Of a stretch of DNA of 64,000 nucleotides, positions 1-7,647 are shown one piece after another (the first letter of the stretch is position 1; every line of letters begins with the position of its first letter). The translations under genes and the position numbers were made by a program. The notes beneath the pieces were generated by a model. It saw only the letters and a program-made list of their open reading frames with translations, ran no database searches and was not told the DNA's origin. This stretch comes from Actinobacteria bacterium HGW-Actinobacteria-2 (GTDB lineage: Bacteria > Actinomycetota > Actinomycetes > Propionibacteriales > Propionibacteriaceae). The DNA is taken from contig PHEY01000004.1 of NCBI GenBank assembly GCA_002841335.1, forward strand, positions 124,001-188,000. Reading direction: 5' to 3'.

Positions 1-1
1 C

Positions 2-1282
2 GCCGGTATCGGCATGGTCTTTCAGCATTTCATGCTGGCCGACAACTTCACCGTGTTGGAAAACGTGGTCCTCGGCGCGGAGAAGCTGCACGGCATCGGT
101 GACGCCGCCCGCGATGAGATCCGCAGGATCTCGTCCGACTACGGCCTTCACGTCAACCCCGATGATCTGGTCGCCGACCTGGGCGTCGGTGATCGCCAGC
201 GGATCGAGATCCTCAAGGTGCTCTACCGTGGCGCCAAGATTCTGATTCTGGACGAGCCGACCGCCGTTTTGGTGCCGCAGGAAGTGAACGAACTGTTCGA
301 CCACCTGCGCGAACTGAAGTCCGAAGGCCTGACCGTCATCTTCATCTCCCACAAGTTGGACGAAGTGCTTTCGGTCGCCGACGACATCACCGTGATCCGC
401 CGCGGCACCACGGTGGCCGCGGTCAACCCCCAGGACGTCACCGCCCGTCAGCTCGCCGAGCTGATGGTGGGCTCGGAGTTGCCGTCGCCGCAGACCGAGG
501 AATCCACGGTCACCGACAAGGTGATGCTGGAGCTCGCCGGCGTCGAGCTGGCCGCCGCCGGTCGCGCCAATGTGCTGGACGGGGTCAGCCTCACCATTCA
601 CGCCGGCGAGATCCTGGGCATCGCCGGGGTCGAGGGCAATGGCCAGGCCGAACTGGTCGAAGTCATCATGGGCATGCGCCGTCCGACCGCCGGCGAGGTG
701 CGCCTGGAGGACGACGACATCACCACCTGGGGCGTGCGGGAGATCCGCGAAGCCGGGGTGGGCTACATCCCCGAAGATCGTCACCGTCACGGCCTGCTGT
801 TGGAAGCGCCGCTGTGGGAGAACATGATCCTCGGCCACCAGACCCAGGCCCCCAACATCAAGGGCCCCTTGATCGACGCCCGCGCCGCCCGCGCCGACAC
901 CCAGCGCGTGGTGACCGAGTTCGACGTGCGGACGCCGTCGATCCTGGTCACCGCAGCTTCGCTGTCGGGTGGTAATCAGCAGAAGCTGATCATCGGCCGC
1001 GAGATGAGCCATACCCCGCGCGTCCTGATCGCCGCCCACCCCACTCGAGGGGTGGACGTCGGCGCACAGGCTGCGATCTGGGACTTGATCAAACACGCCA
1101 GACGCAACGGCATGGCCGTCCTGCTGGTCTCGGCCGATCTGGAGGAACTGATGGGTCTGTCGGACACGATTCGAGTGATCCTGCGCGGCCGGTTGTCGGC
1201 CGACTTCGATCCCGACGTGGTCACCAAGGAACAGCTGGGTGCCGCCATGACCGGTGCCGACGGCTCGGAGGTACAGCGATGA
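2..1282 (+). CDS. Nucleoside (BMP-family) ABC transporter ATP-binding protein, 5' truncated by window edge
   Basis: This is a double-ATPase subunit of a sugar/nucleoside importer of the YufO/RbsA type, energising uptake at the inner face of the membrane. The reading frame is open to base 2, so the ATG at 14 is internal: the visible protein begins at the first Q-loop (GMVFQHFML). The first domain shows a signature VGDRQRIEI and Walker B ILILDEPT. The second has the degenerate Walker A GVEGNGQAEL near visible residue 209, signature LSGGNQQK near 320, and a Walker B VLIAAHPTRG in which the catalytic Glu is His. Such degeneracy is usual in the second domain of this subfamily. The stop overlaps the next gene's ATG by 4 nt. 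Substrate is inferred from the adjoining cdd and add. Confidence 0.93.
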   Translation, partial: AGIGMVFQHFMLADNFTVLENVVLGAEKLHGIGDAARDEIRRISSDYGLHVNPDDLVADLGVGDRQRIEILKVLYRGAKILILDEPTAVLVPQEVNELFDHLRELKSEGLTVIFISHKLDEVLSVADDITVIRRGTTVAAVNPQDVTARQLAELMVGSELPSPQTEESTVTDKVMLELAGVELAAAGRANVLDGVSLTIHAGEILGIAGVEGNGQAELVEVIMGMRRPTAGEVRLEDDDITTWGVREIREAGVGYIPEDRHRHGLLLEAPLWENMILGHQTQAPNIKGPLIDARAARADTQRVVTEFDVRTPSILVTAASLSGGNQQKLIIGREMSHTPRVLIAAHPTRGVDVGAQAAIWDLIKHARRNGMAVLLVSADLEELMGLSDTIRVILRGRLSADFDPDVVTKEQLGAAMTGADGSEVQR

Positions 1283-2391
1283 AGGCCGACATTCGCAAGG
1301 TCGGGCTCGCGCTCGCCGCGCCGGCGCTGGCCATTCTGGTCGCCTTGGCGCTGACCACGTTGATCCTGATTGCCGCCGGTGACCCGGTGCTGCAGGTGTG
1401 GCAGGTGCTCTTCAAGGCCCCGCTGCCGCGCCAGATCGTATCCATCATCAACGAAGCGTCCGTGCTCTACCTGTCGGCGGTCGCGGTGGCGATCGGCTTC
1501 AAGATGAACCTGTTCAACATCGGCGTCGACGGCCAGTACCGGATCGCCTCCTTCGTGGCCGCGGTCTTCGCCGGTGCCAACTTCCTGCCCGGCTGGCTGA
1601 ACATCATCGTGGCCATCCTGATCTCGATGGCGACCGGTGCGATCTGGGCTTTCATCGCCGGCTTCCTCAAGGTCGGCCGTGGAGTGTCGGAAGTGATCAG
1701 CACGATCATGCTGAACTACATCGCGACCTACCTGGTGGCCTTCTGGCTGAAGCAGGCTGCGGTGAAGGTCGAAGGCTCCAACGCCACCAGCACCGCAGTG
1801 ATCGCCCCGGACTCCCGGGTTCCCGGCATCAACCTGGATTGGCTGCTGGGCACGTCGAAGGAGATCTACGGCCTGATCTTCTTGTCGATCGCGATCGGCA
1901 TCATCTACTGGTTCGTGCTGAACAAGACTCGCTTCGGCTTCGACCTGCGCGCCACCGGTCAGTCGGAAACCGCAGCCGTGGCCAGCGGCATCAACACCAA
2001 GAAGATGGTGCTCATCTCGATGGTGATCTCTGGTGCGGCCGCCGGCCTGGTGGGCATGCCGCTGCTCTTCGGCCAGGACTACGCCTACGGCGACACCGTC
2101 CAGGCCGGTTTGGGTTTCGCCGGTCTTTCGGTGGCCCTGCTGGGACGAAACCACCCCATCGGTATGGCCTTCGCCGCCGTGCTGTGGGGCTACCTCGACC
2201 AGCTCAGTAACGGTCTACAGATCAGCGCGGGGGTCTCCGACCGGCTGGTGCTGATCATTCAGGGCATCATCGTGCTCAGCGTGGTGATCGCCTACGAGGT
2301 CGTGCGACGGGCCGGCTTGCGAATCGAGCAACGCAGGGTGGCCAACCAGTTGGCCCAAGCGGCTCCCGAAGCGAAGGCGGTGGCGGCATGA
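1279..2391 (+). CDS. Nucleoside ABC transporter permease 1 (BPD_transp_2 family)
   Basis: First of two membrane subunits of the importer. The 370-residue protein is almost entirely hydrophobic helices, with a family loop VGRGVSEVISTIMLNYIA around residues 130-150 and FGFDLRATGQSETAA near 220, typical of RbsC/YufP-like permeases that contact the ATPase. The ATG overlaps the ATPase stop (ATGA) and its own stop overlaps the next permease the same way, indicating translational coupling. Its size and pairing with a second, longer permease match the BmpA/YufOPQ type rather than ribose systems, which use a single permease. The lipoprotein binding subunit is not in the window and probably lies upstream. 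Confidence 0.93.
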   Translation: MKADIRKVGLALAAPALAILVALALTTLILIAAGDPVLQVWQVLFKAPLPRQIVSIINEASVLYLSAVAVAIGFKMNLFNIGVDGQYRIASFVAAVFAGANFLPGWLNIIVAILISMATGAIWAFIAGFLKVGRGVSEVISTIMLNYIATYLVAFWLKQAAVKVEGSNATSTAVIAPDSRVPGINLDWLLGTSKEIYGLIFLSIAIGIIYWFVLNKTRFGFDLRATGQSETAAVASGINTKKMVLISMVISGAAAGLVGMPLLFGQDYAYGDTVQAGLGFAGLSVALLGRNHPIGMAFAAVLWGYLDQLSNGLQISAGVSDRLVLIIQGIIVLSVVIAYEVVRRAGLRIEQRRVANQLAQAAPEAKAVAA

Positions 2392-3656
2392 GCAACGTGA
2401 CTCTGAGTGCAACCGTGCCGGACGTGACCGCGTCACGGCGGCGTCCGAGTTGGTACTGGCCGGCCATCATCGTCGGCTCCCTGGTGGTGATCGCCACTGT
2501 GCGGGTCGTCACCGGGGCCAACGACATCGATTCCTCCGGCGCGCTGGCGGCAGCCATCGGCCTGGCCATGCCCCTGGCGCTGGCCGGTCTGGGTGGTCTG
2601 TGGTCGGAGCGCTCCGGCGTGGTCAACATCGGTCTGGAAGGCATGATGATCGTCGGCACCTGGGGTGCGGCCTTCTTCGGGTTCTACTTCGGACCGTGGG
2701 CGGGCATCCTGGGTGCGGTGTTGATGGGGGCCATCGGTGGTGCGATTCACGCGCTGGCCACGGTCATCTTCGGCGTCGACCACATCGTCTCCGGTGTCGC
2801 GGTGAACCTGCTGGGTGCCGGTGCCGGTTCCTATCTGGCGGTGCGGACCTTCACCGGTATCCCCGGCGGTGGACCGACCCAGTCGCCGCCACTGCAGAAG
2901 TTGCCCGAGCTGTCGATCCCTGGTCTGGGCGACATCCTGCTCGGCGTGGAGAAGTCCGGGGTCTGGATGCTGGCTGATCTGGCCAGCCTGCTGCGTGCGT
3001 TGACCACCAACGTCAACGTCCTGGTGGTGATCGCGGTGATCCTGCTGGTCGGCTCGTGGTGGCTGTTGTGGCGCACCCCGTTCGGCCTGCGGTTGCGGTC
3101 TTGTGGCGAAGCTCCGCACGCGGCCGAAACCCTGGGCGTCAACGTGCTGCGGCTGAAGTTCCTGGCCGTGGTCGTCTCCGGTGCGCTGGCCGGTCTGGCC
3201 GGCGGCTTCCTGGTGTTGGTGGCCTCCAACTTGTACCGCGAGGGCCAAACCGGTGGCCGTGGCTACATCGGCCTGGCGGCGATGATCTTCGGCAACTGGC
3301 GCCCGGGTGGCCTGGCTGCGGGCGCGATGCTGTTCGGCTACACCGACGCCATCCAGCTGCGCGGTGGTGGCGACGTGATCCACGCCTACCTGCTGCCGGT
3401 CGCGCTGCTGCTGATCGGCTGGGCCGGGTGGCTGCTGATCCGCCGGGCACAGGGCAAGTCGATCGTCGGTGCCCTGTGGCGTCTCGGCCTGGCCGCTGCG
3501 GTGCTGGTCTGGTTCGCCTTCACCAAGGAAGTGCCGCCGGAGTTCACCAACATGACTCCCTACATCGCCACCTTGCTGGTGTTGGCCTTCTCGGCGCAAC
3601 GGCTGCGAATGCCGGCCGCCGACGGCCAGATCTATCGAAAGGGCGAAGCCAATTAG
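2388..3656 (+). CDS. Nucleoside ABC transporter permease 2 (BPD_transp_2 family)
   Basis: Second permease of the importer, 422 residues. The family motif LWSERSGVVNIGLEGMM lies around residues 66-82, and FGLRLRSCGEAPHAAETLGV near 228 is the YufQ-type ATPase-contact loop. After the conserved core it has about 80 extra C-terminal residues with further hydrophobic stretches, longer than the usual roughly 320 residues. The ATG overlaps the upstream stop. The TAG stop lies inside the apparent ATT start region of cytidine deaminase, keeping the operon gapless. Confidence 0.93.
   Translation: MSNVTLSATVPDVTASRRRPSWYWPAIIVGSLVVIATVRVVTGANDIDSSGALAAAIGLAMPLALAGLGGLWSERSGVVNIGLEGMMIVGTWGAAFFGFYFGPWAGILGAVLMGAIGGAIHALATVIFGVDHIVSGVAVNLLGAGAGSYLAVRTFTGIPGGGPTQSPPLQKLPELSIPGLGDILLGVEKSGVWMLADLASLLRALTTNVNVLVVIAVILLVGSWWLLWRTPFGLRLRSCGEAPHAAETLGVNVLRLKFLAVVVSGALAGLAGGFLVLVASNLYREGQTGGRGYIGLAAMIFGNWRPGGLAAGAMLFGYTDAIQLRGGGDVIHAYLLPVALLLIGWAGWLLIRRAQGKSIVGALWRLGLAAAVLVWFAFTKEVPPEFTNMTPYIATLLVLAFSAQRLRMPAADGQIYRKGEAN
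3643..3654 (+). promoter_or_regulatory. Ribosome binding site supporting the ATT start of cdd
   Basis: An AGGG run lies seven bases before ATT at 3652, a normal Shine-Dalgarno distance. The preceding permease stop TAG (3654-3656) overlaps the ATT, so terminating ribosomes could re-initiate here. No standard start codon is available in this frame upstream of residue 46. Confidence 0.6.
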
Positions 3657-4059
3657 CGAGGTCGACTTCGAAGCGCTGCGCGCCCGAGCCATCGAGATCT
3701 CGACTCGGGCCTACGCGCCGTACTCCCACTTCCCGGTCGGGGCCGCCGCGCTCGTCGACGACGGACGCATCGTCGCCGGCTGCAACGTGGAGAACGCCGC
3801 CTACGGGGTCGCGTTGTGCGCCGAGTGCGGCCTGGTCAGCGAGCTGATCGCCACCGGTGGCGGACGACTGGTCGCCGTCACCTGCTGCAACGGGCTGGGG
3901 GAGCGGCTGATGCCGTGTGGACGCTGCCGTCAGCTGCTGCACGAACACGGCGGCGACACCCTGCTCGTGGACACCCCACAAGGAGTGCAGCCGATGAGTC
4001 AGGTGCTCCCGCAAGCGTTCGGTCCGGCCGACATCACCCACGTCACGGAGAAGTCATGA
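3652..4059 (+). CDS. cdd: Cytidine deaminase with apparent ATT start codon
   Basis: Deaminates cytidine/deoxycytidine to uridine in pyrimidine salvage. The 135-residue reading carries the tetrameric CDA hallmarks: YAPYSHFPVGAA, GCNVENAAYG, catalytic C56-A-E58, and zinc ligands C89 and C92 in MPCGRCRQ. The ORF track begins only at the GTG at 3787, which is residue 46 and would remove the substrate-binding N-terminus. Upstream in frame there is no ATG, GTG or TTG before the stop at 3553. ATT at 3652 has an AGGG seven bases before it, and its reading (ISEVDFEALR) lines up residue for residue with the start of mycobacterial Cdd as I remember it. The stop overlaps add (ATGA). Confidence 0.9.
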   Translation: MSEVDFEALRARAIEISTRAYAPYSHFPVGAAALVDDGRIVAGCNVENAAYGVALCAECGLVSELIATGGGRLVAVTCCNGLGERLMPCGRCRQLLHEHGGDTLLVDTPQGVQPMSQVLPQAFGPADITHVTEKS

Positions 4060-5120
4060 GCGTCGATCTCGACCTGGCCCGGCGACTGCCCAAGATCGCC
4101 CTGCACGACCATCTCGACGGCGGGCTGCGTCCGGCCACGATCATCGAGTTGGCCACTGAGGTGGGCCACCAGTTGCCCGCCACCGACCCCGACGAGTTGG
4201 GTCGCTGGTTCTACTCCGCGGCCGACTCCGGCTCGCTGGTGCGTTATCTGGAGACCTTCGCCCACACCGTCGCGGTGATGCAGTCTGCTGCTGCACTCCG
4301 GCGGGTCGCCCGGGAGTTCGTCGAGGACCAAGCCGCCGACGGCGTGATCCACGCCGAAGCCCGCTGGGCCCCCGAGCAGCACCTGGCCGGCGGGCTGAGC
4401 CTGGCCGAGACCGTCGAGGCCGTCCGTGACGGGCTGGCCGAGGGCGTGGCCGCGGCTGCGGCAGCCGGACACACCATCAGCGCCACCCAGCTGGTCACTG
4501 CCATGCGGCACGTGCCGAACCCGACCACCGAGATCGCCGAGTTGGCCGAGGCCTACCGCAACGATTCGGTCGCCGGCTTCGACATCGCCGGCGCCGAGGA
4601 CGGCTTTCCGCCCACCCGGTTCGCCGCGTCGTTCGCCTACCTGCGCGACCACGACCTGCCGTTCACCATCCACGCCGGCGAGGCCGCGGGTGTGGAGTCG
4701 ATCAGGCAGGCCGTCGCCGAAGGCGCCTGGCGGATCGGCCACGGCGTCCGCCTGATCGAGGACTTCGGCGCCGACGGCACCCTGGGCGAACTGACCCAGG
4801 AGATCATGAACCGGCGGATTCCGCTGGAGGTGTCGCCGTCGTCCAACCTGCAGACCGGAATCGCCACCCAGATGAAGGATCACCCGTTCGGGCGGCTGGC
4901 CGAGGTCGGCCTCGACGTGACCATCAACTGCGACAACCGGTTGATGAGCGCCACCACCATGAGCCGCGAATTCGCCCTGGTCAGCGAAGCCTTCGACTAC
5001 GACCTGGACGACCTGGAGCAGTTCAGCCTGAACGCCGCCCACGGAGCCTTCCTGCCTGCGCCCGACCGTTTGAAGCTGGTGGAACGGGTCCGGCGCGAGT
5101 TCGCCGCGCTGCGTCACTGA
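4056..5120 (+). CDS. add: Adenosine deaminase
   Basis: Converts adenosine/deoxyadenosine to inosine using a zinc ion. The 354-residue protein shows the metal motif HDHLDG near residue 17, FTIHAGE near residue 203, GHGVRL, EVSPSSN, and INCDNRLMS near residue 290. The last is the actinobacterial variant of the NTDDP motif. The track ORF starting at 3816 runs through cdd in another frame; ATG at 4056, overlapping the cdd stop (ATGA), is the natural coupled start. It ends the transporter-cdd-add operon, and a perfect 8-bp hairpin follows 17 bases after the stop. Confidence 0.95.
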   Translation: MSVDLDLARRLPKIALHDHLDGGLRPATIIELATEVGHQLPATDPDELGRWFYSAADSGSLVRYLETFAHTVAVMQSAAALRRVAREFVEDQAADGVIHAEARWAPEQHLAGGLSLAETVEAVRDGLAEGVAAAAAAGHTISATQLVTAMRHVPNPTTEIAELAEAYRNDSVAGFDIAGAEDGFPPTRFAASFAYLRDHDLPFTIHAGEAAGVESIRQAVAEGAWRIGHGVRLIEDFGADGTLGELTQEIMNRRIPLEVSPSSNLQTGIATQMKDHPFGRLAEVGLDVTINCDNRLMSATTMSREFALVSEAFDYDLDDLEQFSLNAAHGAFLPAPDRLKLVERVRREFAALRH

Positions 5121-5137
5121 CGTCGGTCTTTGACGCC

Positions 5138-5156
5138 GACCACCCACCGGGTGGTC
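5138..5156 (+). terminator. Perfect hairpin after add
   Basis: GACCACCC and GGGTGGTC form perfect 8-bp arms around an ACC loop, 17 bases after the add stop. There is no T-tract, so it is only a plausible terminator for the nucleoside salvage operon. Confidence 0.45.
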
Positions 5157-5163
5157 AGGAGAT

Positions 5164-5181
5164 GTTCACCTTCTGGTGAAC
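5164..5181 (+). promoter_or_regulatory. Perfect inverted repeat GTTCACC-TTCT-GGTGAAC upstream of sialic acid operon
   Basis: Seven-base perfect arms with a 4-base spacer lie about 43 bases before the DUF6716 start codon, just upstream of its likely promoter. This symmetry and position suit an operator. GTTCACC also resembles one core repeat of Streptomyces PhoP boxes, but those are direct rather than inverted repeats. Confidence 0.4.
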
Positions 5182-5212
5182 TCGCGTTGCCGATCTCGGC
5201 ATCGGGGCCACC

Positions 5213-5218
5213 TAACGT
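5213..5218 (+). promoter_or_regulatory. -10 element TAACGT, leaderless promoter for sialic acid operon
   Basis: TAACGT ends 6 nt before the GTG at 5225 and there is no Shine-Dalgarno sequence, so transcription would start at or next to the start codon. It matches the same arrangement at other genes in this window. Confidence 0.5.
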
Positions 5219-5224
5219 CAAAGC

Positions 5225-6493
5225 GTGATTGAACCTGAGCGGCGAATCGGCTCGGTCGCTGTCCTTGCCGACACCGACAGCCGATGGAAGTGGGGCCTGG
5301 GGCTGGCGCGTCGCCTGAACCCCGAGGCCATCGTCGGCTTCCAGTTCGCCGGGGCGGACCTGCCCAGCGAACGCCAACTCGCCGAGGTCTCGATCAGTGC
5401 CGATGCCATCACCGAGGTCTCCACCGCAGAGCTGCTGACCACACTGGCCAGTCGCCCGGTAGACGTCCTGGTGGTGTCGTTGCCCGGGGGCGGCGTGCAG
5501 TCGATCCTGCAGCTGCTGGCGGCCAACCCACTGCCGCACCGCCCGTTGATCATCACCGGCTACGTCGGTGTGGTGTACGAGCGGATCATCGAAGGCCTGC
5601 TGCTGCGCGTCGGCGCGGACGTGATCGCGGCCAACAGCCCCCACGACCTCACCCAGTTCGCGCACACTTTGTCCGGACTCGGTGTTTCCACCGATGCCCT
5701 CACCCTCACCCGCCTGCCATTCCTGCACGGGCCGGTCTCTGCACCCCGGGACCGCTTCACCGTGACCTTCGCCGGTCAGCCCACCGTGCCGTCCAGTCGT
5801 CCGCAGCGTCGTTACTTGGTGGAGCGGCTGGCCGAACACGCCCGGCGCCACCCCGACCGGGATGTGGTGATCAAGCTGCGCAGCATGCCCGGCGAGCGCG
5901 CCACCCACACCGAGCCCTACCCCTACGACGAACTCGTTCGCGGGCTGGGCTCGGCGCGTCCGGCCAACCTCAAGGTCGTCGGCGGCGACATGGGGCAGAT
6001 GCTGAACCGCACCGACTTGCTGATCACCGTCAGCTCCACGGCGGCCGTCGAAGCCATCCATCGGGGGATCTCGACCGCGCTGTTGACCGACTTCGGTGTC
6101 CGGGAGGGGCTGGGCAACACCTACTTCATCGGCTCGGGCTGCCTGACCTCTTTCGACCAACTGGACGCCGGCCTGTTGCCGACCGCTGCGCCTGAGTGGT
6201 CCCGCGAGCACGGACTCGGCCCCCAGGACGATCCGCTGCCGGCTCGGGTCGCTGAACTGGTGGCCGCCGGCAACCTGCCGCCGGTCAGGCCGTTCTACAC
6301 GGTCAGCAATGCTCAAGCCTTCCTGCCCACCCTGCTGGCCGACTACGGCGTGGGCACCGATGGACGGCCGCTGCCGAAGCTGTCGCTGGCGCCCGGCTCG
6401 GTGCGCCGAGCAGTGCGACGCGGGGCTCGAAAGATGTACCGCCAGGGCACCGAAGTGGTCGCGCCCATGCTGCGCCGGTGGGCCGCGCTGTGA
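5225..6493 (+). CDS. DUF6716-type putative glycosyltransferase
   Basis: A 422-residue soluble protein resembling the DUF6716 family of putative glycosyltransferases that travels with sialic acid genes in actinobacteria. No signal peptide or membrane segment is seen. The middle has GYVGVVYERIIEGLL near residues 119-133, and the C-terminal half has DLLITVSSTAAVEAIHRG near 262-279. The latter resembles the acceptor/donor loops of GT-B proteins that act on nucleotide sugars. A basic tail (RRAVRRGARKMYR) ends the protein. It is the first gene of a four-gene operon; its stop overlaps neuA (GTGA). Role in transferring or polymerising sialic acid is inferred from context. Confidence 0.8.
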   Translation: MIEPERRIGSVAVLADTDSRWKWGLGLARRLNPEAIVGFQFAGADLPSERQLAEVSISADAITEVSTAELLTTLASRPVDVLVVSLPGGGVQSILQLLAANPLPHRPLIITGYVGVVYERIIEGLLLRVGADVIAANSPHDLTQFAHTLSGLGVSTDALTLTRLPFLHGPVSAPRDRFTVTFAGQPTVPSSRPQRRYLVERLAEHARRHPDRDVVIKLRSMPGERATHTEPYPYDELVRGLGSARPANLKVVGGDMGQMLNRTDLLITVSSTAAVEAIHRGISTALLTDFGVREGLGNTYFIGSGCLTSFDQLDAGLLPTAAPEWSREHGLGPQDDPLPARVAELVAAGNLPPVRPFYTVSNAQAFLPTLLADYGVGTDGRPLPKLSLAPGSVRRAVRRGARKMYRQGTEVVAPMLRRWAAL

Positions 6494-7647
6494 CCGCGCC
6501 GGCCGTGGCCGTGGTGCTCGCCCGAGGTGGCTCGAAGGGTGTTCCCGGAAAGAACGTCGCCAGAGTGGGTGGCGTACCGCTGGTGGCGCGGGCTGTCGCC
6601 GCGGCCCGCGCTGCCAGCGCGATCGAGGTCGTGGCGGTGTCCACCGATGACGCCGCCATCGCCGAGGCGGCTACGGCCGCAGGCGCGGTGGTGATCGACC
6701 GTCCCATCGCTCTCGCCGATGACCAGGCCAGCAGCGAGTCCGCCCTGGCCCACGCGGTGCTGGCCCTCGACCTGCCGGAGCTGCCGAGCGTCGTGGTGAT
6801 GATCCAACCCACCAGCCCGTTCATCACCTCCGCCGAACTGGACGCCCTGGTAGCCGCGATCACTGACGGCGCCGACAGTGCCTTCACCGCAGCACCCTTC
6901 CACGGCTTCGTGTGGCGGCAGGACGAGGTGGCCACCGGGGTCAACCACGACCATGCCCACCGACCCCGGCGCCAGGATCGCGAACCGGAGTGGCTGGAAA
7001 CCGGGGCGGCGTACGCGATGCGTACCGACGGCTTCCTCCAGGTCGGGCACCGCTTCTTCGGTCGGGTGCAGTTGGTGCCCACCGATCCGGACCGGGTGCT
7101 GGAGATCGACGAGCCCGCCGACCTGGCGCGCGCCCGGGCGCTGGCACCGCTGCTGGACCCGCCGGTACGTCCGCGCAGAGACGACATCGAGGCGGTCGTC
7201 CTGGACTTCGACGGTACCCAGACCGATGACCGGGCCTGGCTCGCCGCGGATGGCAGTGAACGCGTCGCGGTGCATCGCGGAGACGGTATGGGCGTTTCCG
7301 CGATGCGCCGTGCCGGGCTGCCGGTGCTGATCCTGTCCACCGAGGTGAACCCGGTGGTGGCAGCGCGGGCAGCCAAGCTCGGGGTGGAGTGCCGCCACGG
7401 CATCCGCCGCAAGGGCGAGGAACTCGCCGGATGGCTGTCCGAACGCAGCCTGAACCCTGACCGGGTTCTCTATGTGGGAAATGACGTCAACGACCTGCCG
7501 TGCTTCGGCCTGGTCGGCTGGCCGGTGGCAGTCGCCTCGGCCCAACCCGCGGTGCGAGCAGCCGCTCGCACCGTCACCACCGTGCCCGGCGGGCACGGCG
7601 CCGTCCGCGAGATCGCCTCGTGGCTGCTTGAGGAGGATCAACTATGA
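6490..7647 (+). CDS. neuA: Bifunctional CMP-sialic acid synthetase (NeuA) fused to KdsC-like HAD phosphatase
   Basis: The N-terminal half is an acylneuraminate cytidylyltransferase with the nucleotide-binding motif ARGGSKGVPGKN near residues 11-22 and MIQPTSPFI near 102-110. It would activate a nonulosonic acid as its CMP sugar. From about residue 235 a complete HAD domain follows: DFDGTQTDD (motif I), LSTE (motif II), a basic stretch with Lys (motif III) and YVGNDVNDLPCF (motif IV), like KdsC. The likely role is dephosphorylating a sialic acid 9-phosphate or similar, unless the domain is structural. GTG at 6490 overlaps the upstream stop (GTGA) and is preferred to 6478. The stop overlaps neuB (ATGA). 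Confidence 0.9.
   Translation: MTAPAVAVVLARGGSKGVPGKNVARVGGVPLVARAVAAARAASAIEVVAVSTDDAAIAEAATAAGAVVIDRPIALADDQASSESALAHAVLALDLPELPSVVVMIQPTSPFITSAELDALVAAITDGADSAFTAAPFHGFVWRQDEVATGVNHDHAHRPRRQDREPEWLETGAAYAMRTDGFLQVGHRFFGRVQLVPTDPDRVLEIDEPADLARARALAPLLDPPVRPRRDDIEAVVLDFDGTQTDDRAWLAADGSERVAVHRGDGMGVSAMRRAGLPVLILSTEVNPVVAARAAKLGVECRHGIRRKGEELAGWLSERSLNPDRVLYVGNDVNDLPCFGLVGWPVAVASAQPAVRAAARTVTTVPGGHGAVREIASWLLEEDQL

Noticed and set aside
3787-4059. GTG 3787 as start of cytidine deaminase
   Set aside because: It would remove 45 conserved residues including the substrate-binding N-terminus and leave 130 bases of operon unexplained.
6478-6489. GTG 6478 as neuA start
   Set aside because: The GTG at 6490 gives the usual short N-terminus before the ARGGSKG motif and the 4-base overlap seen throughout the operon.
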